Shown: positions 1 through 12,708 of the stretch, piece after piece | Layout: the number at the start of each line of letters is the position of its first letter | Position numbering within the stretch: position 1 is the stretch's first letter | Assembly (NCBI GenBank): GCA_020536535.1 | Contig: JAHLWZ010000511.1 | Span: forward strand, 7,195 to 63,765 | Direction of reading: 5' to 3' | Source of the DNA: Pelomyxa schiedti | Lineage: Eukaryota; Evosea; Pelobiontida; Pelomyxidae | DNA: 56,571 nt | Position numbers and translations under genes: made by a program | Notes under the pieces: model-generated | Databases searched by the model: none | What the model was told of the DNA's origin: nothing | What the model saw: only the letters and a program-made list of their open reading frames with translations

Positions 1-959
1 AAAAAAATGGTTTTTTGGTTGTGCTGGTTCCCAGCTGAATCACTCAGTTCGGAAACAGGACAGAAAGGAAGAAATGATTCAATTAAAAAAAATATTTTTT
101 TTCTTGTGGTGTAAAAACAACACAAAAAACATCCCACGAGCCCAGGTGCCAACGTGCCCAGCTCCCACACAACGCCCATGCACCAACGCGCTCCAACACG
201 GCTGCGCTCTAGAGCTACGTGATGCAATCACACCATCAATTCTGGAAACCTGTGATGTACGCACAAAAAAAAATGAAGGGTACAACTACAAGCCAAACGA
301 TTGGGAAAACAAAAAACACAACGACAAAATGGGTGGCTGTTGGTAGTACCCACAAAAGTCCACGTGTGACCAGCCGACTTGAGTTTTTTTTTTTTTGGTT
401 TTTTTTCAACACAAACACAAAACAAAGCTGTGAGTTCGAAGCCACCTTTCGGAGAAATGGGGCTAACCGTGGCTTCGAAGCCAAGCACTGTTCTGTTCCG
501 AAGGCAGAAACACTACACAAAAAAAAAAAAAAAAACCAAGACAAACGGTTTGGTTGCACAGACACACCAAGCAGTGTGCCTGTACTGATGCATCAGGTGT
601 TTCAGGTTTCTCCTTTTCGTCGTTTTTTTCCCAAGTTGGCCACCTTCGGTACTCACCATTTAACAGAATTGATGGTGCGATTGGGATGCTCACTGGGAGT
701 GCAGCGCGGGAGCGTGGGCGATTGTATGCTCGCTGGGCATGTGGGAGCGTGGGAGCGTGGGAGCAGTGGCTGGGCGGGTTGTTTTTACGTCGCAAGAAAA
801 AAAATATTTTTTTTAATTGAATCATTTCTTCCTTTCTGTCCTGTTTCCGAACTGAGTGATTCAGCTGGGAACCAGCACTGAATCATTTCTTCCTTTCTGT
901 CCTGTTTCCGAACTGAGTGATTCAGCTGGGAACCAGCACAACCAAAAAACCATTTTTTT
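1..959. mobile_element. Foldback / MITE-like DNA element with long inverted arms
   Basis: The first ~115 bases are the reverse complement of the stretch ending near 959 (GTGCTGGTTCCCAGCTGAA on the left, TTCAGCTGGGAACCAGCAC on the right). Weaker inverted similarity runs inward to about 250 on the left and 650 on the right, where CACCATCAATTCTG occurs as its inverse. The right arm carries a tandem duplication of a 61-bp unit (818-878 and 879-939). The centre has an 11-bp perfect stem (435-445 with 469-479, TTCGAAGCCAC). No ORF with plausible coding content is seen inside. The element starts at or before base 1, so its left end and target duplication cannot be judged. It lies just upstream of a likely splice acceptor at 968, which suggests an intronic or intergenic insertion. 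Confidence 0.75.
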
Positions 960-968
960 TTTTGTCAG

Positions 969-1085
969 CTGGCATTTCCAGAACGGAAACTTTTGTTTTA
1001 TCGCCAGCTTTCGATTTCTCAAAAGCTGTTGCGTGAAGCCGATTTCTGCCAGATGGATGAGAAAACGCTGATTAATGATTTTTAG
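969..1085 (+). CDS. Possible last exon of a gene entering from the left
   Basis: A polypyrimidine tract followed by GTCAG (ending at 968) looks like a splice acceptor. The next 38 codons are open, with charged residues and no low complexity (it contains KLLREADFCQMDEKTLINDF), then TAG at 1083-1085. The preceding foldback element would sit in the upstream intron. No family is recognised. The opposite strand is also open over this region, so the call rests on the acceptor and on amino-acid composition. Bases 1086-1566 hold no convincing gene. Confidence 0.3.
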   Translation: MAFPERKLLFYRQLSISQKLLREADFCQMDEKTLINDF

Positions 1086-1566
1086 GGTAAGTCTAATGGG
1101 TAGCATCGATATTAAACTTATTTTTCGTGGGGTTGCTGGGGGTGCCTGGTTGGTGGTGGGGCTTGCTCCGCCTCCAACTTGGGTGCCCTCCTGATTGCCC
1201 AGGCACTGCACTGCCGCCTCGTGTGGTCAGCCCCACTCCCACAAAAAAAATAAAAACATAAAAACATACTCGATAAGACACGAAAGGCCCTTTTACCGAT
1301 TGTTGTTGCTGTTGTATCCCTGTTTTCGGCAGAGATATCTGAAAGGTTACCATCCAGTGGGTGAGTGTTTTTTAAAAGAAAAAACAGTCAGATAAAGGGA
1401 AAAAAAGCCCTTTTTTTACAATTGGTTGTTGGGGTTTACAATGCATAGAAGTGATTCCATTCCTTCTTTGAGTCAGTGTTGCTTGGTTGTATGATGTATT
1501 TATGTCTGGGTTGGTTTTTTTTGTTACAGTCAGGCGCACTGTCACGGTGACACTGGCCGTTTGAAC

Positions 1567-4500
1567 TTATGGAGGGTTGAGGTGCAGGTCTCTCCACCCC
1601 TTTGTGTCAATCGGGAATTCAGTCCTGAGGTAAGTTGTGTGGTCCGGCAGTAGATACTGCTGCACTTTGACACACATTTCGCCGTAGTGCTTCTGCAGCA
1701 GCGCGTGGAACGATGCGTGCTTCTCGGAAATGATGGACTTGTTGAGCGCGAGTGCGAAGCCGCAGAAGTTGACAAACACGCACACGGCCCAGGAGAGTTC
1801 CTTTATGTGCTGAAGCGGCTGCTTTTGCCGCATTGTGGGAGACAGGAATGTTTCGCATATCTTGAGAGGTCCCTCGTTGACCACTGTGGGTGATATTAGT
1901 GGGAAAGTTTAGAACCAGGTTTTTTTGGATTCACATACTTGGAACAACACTGCCTTGGAGTACTTGTTGCAATGGATTTATCTTTGGGGGTGTATTTTCG
2001 AGTTGTTCTCGGATTTTGTCAATGCGCTCCGTTATAAGTTCAATTGCATTTTGAATTGGTTCCAGAATAATCTGGAAATGGTTAGTCTAGTGTTGCGGAC
2101 TTTTTTTTGGACATAGGGCACGGCACCTCGGTTTTGTGTATCACTTCGAGCCGGTTTTTGACAAACGGGAACGGAAGTTCTGTTTGGTATATTGTCTTCT
2201 TCTTTTTCTGGTCAATAAGATTGTCGGCAATCAATTTCTTTCCTTCACTGAATGCTTGGCTGGAAATAAAACGACCTTGAAAAAACACCACTTGTTAGGT
2301 GCTGGAGAATAGTGTGTTTGGACTTACATGTGTTGAAGTGCCGCTGGAAAGGTGAAACTCTAGCAGTTACCTCTGCAGCATCAAAGTACGGGTCCACAAA
2401 GGCCACTTGATAGTACATTTTGCGTTGGTCAAGAGCTTTTACATCCACAGGCTTGTTGGGTAGTTGGACTACATCTTCCGCTCGGATGACAGGTGGTGGA
2501 GGCGGTGGGATAGGTGGAGGTGGAATGTCTGCATCAAGTGGTGGAGGAGCAATATCGGAATCCGGAGGTTGTAGGCCTGCGGATTCCACTGCGGAAATCG
2601 CCTCTGGTGAAGGTGTTGGTTCTGGTGCAGTGTGTTTGCACAAGAACTGGGATACGTGCTGCTGCATGGTTGCCAAGTTGCAGTCGGGTGGCATTTTGTA
2701 AATAAACTCTTTGCCAGATAAGGCAGGGAAGGCGTCTCCATAGAAGCCGATGCGGTAAAACCTCCCCAATATGCGAGGATCTTTCCCCTTTGATGAATGG
2801 TGAAAGGAGAGAAAACATTGGAGAGGAATACCTTTTCCTTTTCTATCATGATTTTGCATATGCGGGAGCATTCCTCCATGGCTTGGAGCATCAGGGGATA
2901 ATTTTTCTCTCTCTTGTGCAGAGTGCTCAAAAGGTGATTTATTTCAATGCATGTCTCAAATAAGTTCACCTTTTTGATGTTACTGCAAAGGATAAAGGGT
3001 TCACAAAGAAAATGTGTTCACCTTTTCCAAGTATCTTGCTGCCTTCTTGAGGGAATCAATCATTGACTTTTCACACCACAAGTTCGAGGTCAACTTCGCG
3101 TTTTTCTGTGGCATTTTCTATTATGAAGAAATTGCGGAGGGACAGAAGAACCTGGCATAGTCCCATTATCCCTTTCACCGGTCCATCCATTGCAGAAAGA
3201 TTTGGGGTGAGGACTGAAAAGTGAGAGGCTGTGATCGAGTCCAAACTGTGGAGAATTGACTCGTCAGGCTGTGATCAACTACCAACGAAGTTCACTTACC
3301 GTTTTTCCAAAATGAGGTACTGGGAAATGAGATACGCAATCATTATTTGGCATTGCGCAGCTTCCTCCCAATCGCGGTACTAAAAGCAAATGTTTATTGG
3401 GAGGACACAATCCAAGGTAACTGGCATACCACTCTGTGATGCTTCTTTGAGATAAAGCTATCTAAGTATGTGATCAGTAAGTCTGGATTGTCATTGTAGC
3501 TCATCGCAGCCTGGAAAAATAAGTCCACCTGCGACTCCGGGTCCTTTGTACTGCGAACTTGGCCCCAATACCTAAAGAGCCTGTCAGAAGAAGAGACGTT
3601 ACAGTTGGGGCTACCTAAATAGCGCTTTGAGTCTGAAGGTGACTTCTTTGGCATTTTCTTTGAATTCCCGAATTGTGGTTTCCGAGGGATTGTCTACGTA
3701 TTCGGGAGCGCGGTTGTCAATGTCATTTTCAATATGCTCCAGCATCTGCAGCAGTAAAAACTGTTGGGAGTCCTGCTGCAATGCAAGGAGGCGAGCAGCA
3801 GCCACGATTGTTTGTATTTTCATTCGGTACATATCGCCAGTTTGTTTGAAGTTTTGCTGTATTTTTGTGAGAAGAGTTGAACTTGAAGCAATAATGTTAC
3901 AATTAGCATCTTCCTAAAGAGTTCTCTTGCTGGGATAAGGAATTTGGAGTTGTGGGCACCATTCATAAAATTGAGCAATTCATTGCTAAGTAGTTCACAA
4001 TATCTTTGTAGAAGGTGAAATTTTTGGTTGCTTACATGAAGAGGGTGTAGTACGAATTTCCTTGTGCAACAAAAATTTGATGGCCATGGTTTTCAACAAT
4101 GAGATCCAGGACTCCAAACGTTTGTTTCATTACCAACATCTGAACGCATCATTAGCTAGACGCCTAAATAACTGACGTAGTACTTGGTCAGCAGGGGCAC
4201 TCTCTAAAACACTTGTAAGCACACTCAGCAGTCGTTGGAAAACAGGGTTTTGACTGCTCTTGAGAAATTCATGTCTGTCTTTTGTGTACTCTTGGCATAT
4301 CCTCACCGCCACTGCCAATACATCATTCAAAGCGGGTTGTTCCTTTGGTTGTTTAATTTCTATCACCCCAGTCTTAATTAAAAATCAGTACCAAATATTT
4401 TATGCAGCTCCATATCAACTCAAGAAATAGTGTGTTGCGTTTCTCTGTATCTCTGGACCACCAGGATTTCAACAAAGAGGGTTGCACGTTCTTGAGTACA

Positions 4501-7500
4501 TAGACAACGCAAATGAGATACTCATGCTTGTGAACAGGTTCAAATTTGGAAATAAGTTCGTCATTTGAAAGTGCCTACATCAAATGAGAACTGTATTTGA
4601 AGAGAAAAAGAAAGGTACAGAAAGGATCAGAGGGAAGTAGATCGTGGCTATCAGTTTTTGTTGCCCACTTGAGCTATACCGAGGATCAGTCAGATGTTTT
4701 TTAAAGAGTGCTTTCAAAGTTTTCAGAGCCTACAGATGCATTTAAGAAAGTGTTCATAAACAAATGCAAAAATAAAATACTTGATCTCTTATTGAAGATG
4801 ACTTGGAAAGGCAGGACTGAACTTCATTCAAAATCAAACCTGCAATGGGATGCCGGTTCCTAAGGAAATATGTGAGCCGAGAAAAATTAAGTTGTTGAGG
4901 CAGAACCAAAATACTGTCTCCAGACCCTCAGGCAAATTGACAAAATCAGAGTCATACGAAACGGGCATATTTAGGGGCAAATAGTGCTCATAGTCAGCAA
5001 CACCCCTCAAAATTGTCATCTTGAATAATTTTATAACAGAGGCGTCATTGTTTGACGGATCGATTCCCGCAACACATCGAATTAGCTATGAATGGTAAGG
5101 AATGGCGTTCAAAAAGTGGGTGCACGTACGGCATCGATCAGCAAACCTCTGTCAATGAGAGGGAACATCTTGTTGATGAACACAGGTATACTCTGGATGT
5201 TCTGAAGTACATTGGTACCAACAACAGAGCCTGTGGTGAACTGAAGAAGAAAGTTCTGCACAACTTGGACAATCAGTTCACAGACATTTTTACTGAAATC
5301 ACTTGGGAATCGCGCCGCGTGATTATCGGTGCCTGGATTGATTTAGTCATCCTGTTAATCTAAAGTGCAATATACAAAGTTTGTTATTTGCAGATGCCCA
5401 GACCGCTGCACTTTTTGCAATCATTTCAAAAAGAAACCACGTAAGATCGCTTGTATCACATTCAACAGGAGCTTCATCAGGAGCTTCAAAGCTTCCACTC
5501 CGACGTGAACGTTTCTCTTCGAGTTTTGGAGAAGATTTCAAAGCACCAAGCCAGCTTTGGGTAAGAGTCTCGTGATGGGGATGAATTATTGGTGGTCTCA
5601 TCGGGTTGAAGACAAATTTAACATAATGATCGAGGAGCTCAGTTTCGGACTTGGGGTGAACTTGCTTGGTGATTCTGTATTGTTTTGGGTTGTTGAGATA
5701 GGCAGGATATGAAAATAGAAATACGCACTTGGGGAGAAAAACCATAAGTGCTCTGAAGGCTACCTGTCTACTAGCTTCATTCCAGGTACTCATTATGTTG
5801 AGAATAGTCGACATTAAGAAAGGGAAAAGCATGATGCAGGCTTCTGGTGGCACCTATTTATCAGGTTACGAAAAAGAATTTCCATATCTCGAGGAGGTAC
5901 GTTGGCAATGATTTTCGCATAGTCCTGTGATAAGAGAAGGTAAGGTGCCAGAGTTTTATGAGAATACACATACCAATTGTGTGGGAAGTGAAAAAATAAA
6001 TGATATTGGAGGTTTTGAGCTCAAGGAGGCAGGCGAAGGAGAGCTGGGAGGAACCATTGTTGTGGGATTCATTATTGATGAAATAGTGGGGCTGCTCCCG
6101 GATGGAGATGAGCTCGGGGAAGTTGAGAGTGAATGGGATTGGTTTGTGGATGAAAGCTGTGGTCTTGCGGAAATCTTATCTTTTAACGGGGCAGAGTTGG
6201 GGTGCCACACTCCTCTTATGAGACGCGCAAGTTTTTCATTAGATGTATGAATACTACTGATAACTTCTGTATGCACAGAAAAGAAATTTTTCAACTTCGT
6301 ATCTGAAGATATGTCTAAGGTATCTTCTGTCTGAGAGAATGTGGTTAGTTTAAAGTTGAAAATCTAGCACATCACACCGTACTAACAAGTTCCACCAATG
6401 ATTTGGCGATAGGAAGTTTGTGTCTTCCGTTTTTCAGAATTGTATTCCTAGAAGGTGTTGATTTTTTTTACGGTAAAATGGCACGATTACTTCTCTTCTT
6501 TGAACAGTGGAAGTCGGGAATACCCAAGAATTGTCTTGTTTGCGTGCATTAATATCTTCAAATCAAGTAATAAATACCTTTATCTTGGGATTTGGAGTGA
6601 CATTATAAAATGTGAAGAGCAGTGTGTGATGAGATAGATGAGCAGGTAAACTTATCTGCATGAGGGTGTCATGGTACGAGCTGAGGAAAAATTGGAGTGA
6701 ACCTTAATTTCATCACTGAATTCAGGAACTTTTTCATTCGTGATTACAGATGAAAAAGCTGTTTGTCGCAGGTCAAGCTGGGAGGGCTTGGAGAAGTCGT
6801 AACAAGTTCCATACATGACCTGATTTTACAATTATACTCAGATGAAGACTGCCGGTGCAACCTTGAAAGGAACTATGTTTTTTTTCTCTAGTTCTCTTCC
6901 ATCAACTAACTGGACTCCAATCTAGAAGACGATATGCTTTGAATGAAATCACATGATGATTTACCTGAGTGTTGTGATGCACAGAAGCTTTTAGGAGCAC
7001 AGTCTCCGGATACACATATAGGTTATTAATATAATCAAAGTGTGGGGGTTCACTATGCTGTCCCTCTTTTTCTTTGTGTGTAAAATGTTGTAGTTTTTTC
7101 AGATGGGGCTATGGTAAATGTTAGATTCGAAAATGAAAAGGCAGTACTTTGTGTGAAGAAGGTGCACTCGGTACAGAAAACGAGGGGTCCAGTATGACAG
7201 CCGCAATAGTTTCTGTCGGAGGTGCTACATTCACCCAGACCTCCATATCAGCAGAAATAGGACGAACCTGTGTATCAAGTCAATTCACGATTAAGATTGA
7301 GAGGAATGAAACCTTTTTCAGTGATTCCGGTTCCTCCAACCAGCCACAGATGGATTCGAGAGAGTTACTCCCATGCAGTGGATAAAACTCATTTATGCTA
7401 TTTCCACGATTAACAACTTCCAAGGGGCTGGGGATGCTACAGTAATTTCCTGTTTGTTGCCTGCTTTATGAGCTTTTGATTTTGAGATGCTTCAACACTA

Positions 7501-10500
7501 ATGATCTCAGCAGGGTATACAGCAAAGAAGCCCCACATAAGGGGCTGCAGAGGAAGCGGGGGAGTATGGTCAGCTGGAATGAGGATAGAGTATTCCTTTA
7601 ACTCTTGTTGAGCTTGTCTCGCATATTGTGCCATCTACACTACAGTTCAACGGTAACTCACAAAGGAAAGACTAACCAGTTTGGTCTTGGTGTATGCTTG
7701 GAGGTCCTTTTCAATATCACCATGGAACACTCGGAATATTTTAATTACAACATATAAGTTCTGGGAGGGATGCTCCAAAGTTACAAGTGCCTTGTGCTTT
7801 GTCAATTCACAACGAAATAGCAATTGGCAAACCTCTCGTATCGAAGGGCTTTTGAAGTCATCAAATGCAACACTATAAGTTGAAAAAGGAGATGAAGGAG
7901 GTTCAGTGGGCACAGAAGAACTATGTGCAATTTTTGCCGCAGATGCTGGAGGTGGCGGTGGAGGTGGTGCTGGGGGAATGGTGGGGGTAAGATGAAAGTG
8001 AAAGTCCTCTGACACCTTCCTCAATTGCGTTTTCTCTTGAGATAAATCAACAACTGACATGGTTCCGCATAGTGGCTCCACAATCTCGCCTCCAACATGA
8101 AGATCACCAACATGGATGAGGAGAGTGACTCTAGGTGGAGGTGAGACAAACAAAAAGAAAAGGTATCCTCACCGTTTAGAGGACAATGTCAGCTCAGGCA
8201 CAGCACATGGTGGAGCTTGTGGAATGAGTTCATGTATTTTAGCAGATGCAAAAAATAAGTGTGGGTCCTCTTTCAAAGGCTGGAAACTATTTTGAATAGC
8301 CTGGTGTTCCTTTCTTTAGTGTCTTTTGAATTGAAAATTGGGGGAGACACACTCCATAGTGACTGTATCTGTAATCTACAAAAACCCGATCGTTTGAATA
8401 TTCGTCAATGAAAGCCCCTACAATTGGACTTGTGTCAGTGGTATCGCTCTGGAGGTATCAATTAGCCATAAAGAGAGTTAGAATGACGATATACTCTCAG
8501 TCTTGTGATCCTTGGGAATCGTATTACATTGATGTCATCTGAAGGAAAAACAAAACATGGATCCAGGGAACGCTTTTCGTGGAGGTAAATCATCTCATAC
8601 TTGTCCCAGATTCCATATGACTGACTTTCCTCCGTCATCTGGAAACTGTCAGATTTGACAAACAGGAAGCGGACCAACCAGTTGGTCATGCCCTTTGGCG
8701 GCACTGCTCTCAACAGATACTTTTGGAGCTGAAGAGGTTTTCCTTTTTTTAACTGTTCCAAACTTGCCACTTGACCTCTTTTCTACTGAATTGTTAACAT
8801 CTTCCAAAAGAATTTGGGAATTGAAGTACGTTTTTCAAGTTCTTTTGTAACGTCAGCAAGTGCATCTACCTCGCTTTGAGGGGGAAGAATTGGAGGTAGA
8901 CCACTTAGATACTCTGGATCAAGTGAAGAGGACATGGAGGCAATGTCGACAAATTCTTCACATGCAACTCGGGAAGCCAGAGTTTGACATCCTTTATGCA
9001 CATCTAGCTTACAATCTAACAAACTTGTTATAAAAAGGATCCAACAGAAGTCCATACTTGTGCAACGAAGGCCTTGCTTTGTGAGACCCCACATTTCAGT
9101 GTTACATATACAACATTTTGAAAGCCATTGGTACGTATGGGGTACAAAATCGTGATGATCGTGGTGTTTTGCAGGGGTTGAGGGAGCAATAAAAGTGGTG
9201 GGGGTAATGCGACTGATTGCCATGGGTTCTTGAAGTTGCTTGTGCATGAGAAACTGCATGTTATCACCAACAAAAAGATTCTCAAGCCTGGTTGTCTTGG
9301 TAGAAGTTTGTGAAAGTGGAAGTGGAATATTTTTAGACCCTGAGTCTAATTGGGTTGGACTGTCAACAGGTGGTGGAATTATAATGGAATCGAGAGGTGG
9401 TGGAGGAGGAATATCCAGAAGCAGATCGTCGTCACAACTTGGAGGAGGTATCTCAGAAAGAGAGGGAGGAGTAAACAGACTCATTAATTTCGCGACACCT
9501 CCTTGTGTTGCAGGTGAGGATTTTGGGGGTGGCCCTATGGAGTCCATGAAAGGTGGTGGTGTGCATGACTTGATAGGAATCCTATCAGGCGTCTGCGGAC
9601 CGAGAAGAGCTGACGAGGAGAAGAAACCTTTTGTTGACGATAACCGCGCAATACCATCATTAGGCTGCCTAGCGGAGCAAATAGTAGGAGTAGAAGATCT
9701 GCTGCTGTCAGTGCCACTCTCACCGCCAGTGGAGTAGTCGGAAGAGGTTGGGGTTGTTATAGTGGGGCTTGGTGAAGAGATATTCTTTGGAATATTAATA
9801 ACAAAGGGATTTGTCTCCAGTGGAGCAGGTGTTGAATTCGCGGAATTGCTGCAGGACCTTCGGCGACCTGAAGAGGCTCTCTTGAGGCCCCCATCAGGTC
9901 CCTCATTTGTCTCGGAGTGTTGCTTGTGGTGTGAAGAGTGTGTGTGAGGAGTAGTCATGTGCCCCCCCTTTGAATGGGGGTGACCCGGTGTAGTATGCTT
10001 GCTACTGCCGCTCTCTGCCTTGTCATCACCAGCAGATAGAAGCATAGCTCTCAGTGAAGGTGCAGAAGTTTCCATGGTAGCTATTGCAGTAGCCAAACTA
10101 CCAAGAACCGCGGAATGTGAGTTGTGACTGCGGTGCTTCATCCTCGCAGGAGCCCCAAAAGACCCAGGAGGAGTCCCTGTGCTTGTGGCACTATGAATAC
10201 TACCATTAGTACTAGAGCTACCACCAGTAATACCACTGGAAGCACTGGCACTAGATATCTCCGAAATCGCAGTTGCACCGCCCCTTACGTCATCGCCTCC
10301 TCCCGTCATCCCACAATTACCATTCGCAGCCGTCGAGTCCGCAGAACCGTCGTCGCGCCCGTGGTGGGGGTCGTTAGCGTAAGGGTCGTCGTCGTCGGCG
10401 TCGCCCGCGCCGCCGCCGCCGCTGCTGCCGTGGGACTTTGGGGTGGGCGTGGGCGTCGCGTAGGGGTCGTCGTCGCTGGGGTGTGCGGCCGCCGCGGCCC

Positions 10501-10918
10501 CGCCGATGGCCCCGAGGCGGAACCCGGGCCGCGCCGCGGGGCTGGGCCTGGGCGCCGGCATGGACGGGTGCAGCGGCGGCGTCCGCGTGCCCCCCGTGGG
10601 CAGCCCCAGCACCACCCCCGAGGTGCTGAGCCCCCCGCCCGTCGCGGTGGTCGTTGTCGTGGTAGTGGTAGTGGTTGTTGTAGTTGTGGGGCCGCCGGGC
10701 AGCGAGGGGGAGGAGGAGGAGTGGAGGGAGGGCGAGCCCGGGGCGGAGACGCTGGAGTGGGGGTTGTGGCCGTGGACCAGCTGGGCGTGGGGGGTGCCGG
10801 GCTCGCTGTCGTAGTCGTCGTCGCGCCGCGGGGTGCTGGTGGCGCTCGAGGGCTGGCTGCTCGTGGTGTAGTCGTCGGTGTCTCGTCGGTGCTGGTGGAG
10901 GAGCGGCGTCGTAGTCAT
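1567..10918 (-). CDS. DOCK-family Rho/Rac guanine nucleotide exchange factor with N-terminal C1 domain
   Basis: Multi-exon gene with many introns of about 42-80 bp; I did not resolve every boundary. The proposed start is the ATG at 10918, opening a long Ser/Thr/Pro/Gly-rich disordered region. A zinc-binding C1 domain follows around 9150-8950: after removal of a 42-bp intron (9016-9057) it has H-X12-C-X2-C-X13-C-X2-C-X4-H-X2-C, with the last Cys at X8. A DHR-1/C2-like region follows (8150-6650), with YINNLYVYPETVLLKASVHH near 7000 and FSDEIKV near 6700. A long alpha-helical stretch comes next (LTWFLFEMIAKS near 5450). The C-terminal DHR-2 exchange domain is at 3000-1567, with GRFYRIGFYGDAFP, GKEFIYKMP, YYQVAFVDPYFD and VNEGPLKICETFLS. 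A polyproline insert lies within DHR-2 (2500-2560). DOCK proteins activate Rac/Cdc42 at membranes, and the C1 domain suggests diacylglycerol or lipid targeting (inference). Stop at 1567-1569. Confidence 0.85.
8950..9170 (-). other. C1 (phorbol ester/diacylglycerol-type) zinc domain of the DOCK protein
   Basis: The segment reads HTYQWLSKCCIC, then WGLTKQGLRC, then (after the 42-bp intron 9016-9057) TNCKLDVHKGCQTLASRVAC. Spacing matches the C1 pattern except for eight rather than seven residues before the last Cys. The spliced frame is needed: unspliced, the domain is broken by a short insertion between the third Cys and the fourth Cys. Confidence 0.8.
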
Positions 10919-11187
10919 TTTTGTGTGTCGCGTGAAACGACGCCACAGATCGCGCGGGGAAACGAAGTTGCAAAGAAACGAAAAAATAAAACAATGAAAG
11001 CCGGGACGTTGCCGATGTTTGGTGCAACAAAGGGACCGAATGTGGTTCCACGAATGGGAGATCAATCAAAAAGAAAGGGTGTTGTGTGTATGTAAAGTGT
11101 GTTGTACAAGGGAAGTAAAGGAACAAGGGAGAAAAAGGAGTTTCTTGTTGGTCCAAAAAAAACATGTTGGTGGGTGCCTCCTATTCT

Positions 11188-11609
11188 TTATCGGAGTCTG
11201 CGGGCCTCACGCTCTGACTCCAGGAGTACAAGAATATCTCCCTCTCTGACTGGGCCCTTTGTTGTGGTTAATGTGGGAAAAGTGTATAGTTAAAGGAAGA
11301 TTAATTATTCCGGAGGAAGGTGAATAGAAGACCGGATAAAATAAAGAGTATGTAATCGTAAATTGGTTATAGTGTTAAAAAGTAAAGTACATCCAAGGTT
11401 AATTAATATTTAAGCATAAAAACTGTTTATAAAGGAACGCCTACCTTGACATTTCTGACTAGCATACGGTCGGAATCGAGGAATTGAACTCTGACTTGGG
11501 TGACAGCACCTCGTGAGCCAGTGCGTGACAGAACCTTCTTAACGACTCCCAATTTAACTGGTGTTACGCCCTCCTGGGTGGGGGCTGAGACTGGTGCAGC
11601 TGTTGCCAT
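11188..11609 (-). CDS. RPS28: 40S ribosomal protein S28 (eS28)
   Basis: Two exons, 11609-11445 and 11256-11188, joined across a 188-bp intron (AAG|GTAGGC ... AAAG|GGC), give a 77-residue protein. The core matches eS28 closely: [36 protein letters not shown] and the C-terminus [12 protein letters not shown]. The N-terminus has a ~10-residue Ala/Pro-rich extension compared with the usual 64-70 residue protein. eS28 is a small beta-barrel protein near the mRNA exit channel of the small ribosomal subunit. It lies on the same strand as, and upstream of, the DOCK gene, and head to head with the glutaredoxin gene (459 bp between start codons). Confidence 0.96.
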
Positions 11610-12068
11610 TGATTAACTGCCACAATTTAGTGCTCAATGCTCAACCAGCGGTGCCAGAAAAACAAAAAAACGAAGCAAACAAACAAAAAAAAAACCACCT
11701 CACACAAGCAAGTTGTTCGACACAACACCACGAAAAGAAAAAATAAACGCGTCTTTTAAACAGCAGTACTCGCATAACAACAGTGCGGACATACGTACAA
11801 TAAACGAGGGTGTGGGAGCGACGACGCAAGGGCGCGTGGCGAGAGACGAGATCTCCTTAGTGTTGATTTAATTTTATGCTTCCTTCCAATCAAAAATGAC
11901 GCAGGGTTGTTTCGACCGCAGTTGCTTCCAGGAAATTAGAAAGTCTAAGTCTAACCCAACGCCCAACCGGTTGACAAAGGACATTTGCCTGTGTTAGTTT
12001 CGATTGGCTAATCCTAATTAAACACTGATGGCCTTACCGTTTAACATTTGTTGTTCTATGCAATAACG

Positions 12069-12552
12069 ATGGAGTACATCCTTTACGTGCGCAACGGGTG
12101 TGTCGCCATTAGAATCCTTTATCTACCACCCGTATTGTGCTTGTTACTACTTTTTAGTTTGTGTTTTAACTTTGTCTATACTGTAACTAAGTTGCTGGCA
12201 GGTGCCCATACTGTGATAAGGTGTGTGAGTTTATTGATTGCATGCCACAGTGCACGCGTGTTGTTGTCAAGGATGTGTGTCGTGACCCTGCTGCTGAGCG
12301 TGACCTCCTCGAGCTCACTCATGGATCCAAGCAGGTTGTAGAACAACAATATTAACAATGGTTAACTAAAAAGTACCATAACCTAAGAAAGAGTACTATC
12401 AAGTAACTGGATGCCTGAAACTGGATTGTATTTTGCAGGTTCCTTGCCTGAAACTGGGTGACAACTTCCTGCACGAGTCTCTAGACATAATCGAGTTCCT
12501 CAAGAAGCAATTCTGCTGTGGAGGAGATGGTCCTGTTGTTGGTGTATCTTGA
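12069..12552 (+). CDS. Glutaredoxin / thioredoxin-fold protein (CPYC)
   Basis: Three exons, 12069-12097, 12202-12334 and 12439-12552, restore one 91-residue frame. The first intron (104 bp, GTGTGT..GGCAG) splits the codon just before the active site; splicing creates NGCPYCDKV. The unspliced ORF loses this motif and runs into hydrophobic nonsense. Other hallmarks are the cis-proline segment KQVPCLKLGD and the glutathione-binding end LHESLDIIEFLKKQF, giving the usual glutaredoxin order CPYC - VP - ESLDI. It would catalyse glutathione-dependent disulfide reduction or deglutathionylation in the cytosol (no targeting peptide seen). A GST N-terminal-domain-only protein is the alternative. Both introns and exon phases check out. 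Confidence 0.88.
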
Positions 12553-12708
12553 CATCAATCAACGCTACACAGAACCAGATCATTCGCTCCAAGTGAGAGT
12601 ATGTTTATGATGAAAAAAAACAAAAGTTTTCGATGAACCTGCGTTTTTTCAAAGCCTCTTCAACAGTCAAGAAAAAACAAATCCCATACACAACCCCACA
12701 AGCCGCGG

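Noticed and set aside
10124-11095. Long + strand ORFs (up to 323 codons) opposite the DOCK first exon
   Set aside because: Arg/Gly/Val-rich translation is the mirror of the GC-rich Ser/Pro/Gly-coding - strand; no motif, and the - strand frame joins the C1 domain.
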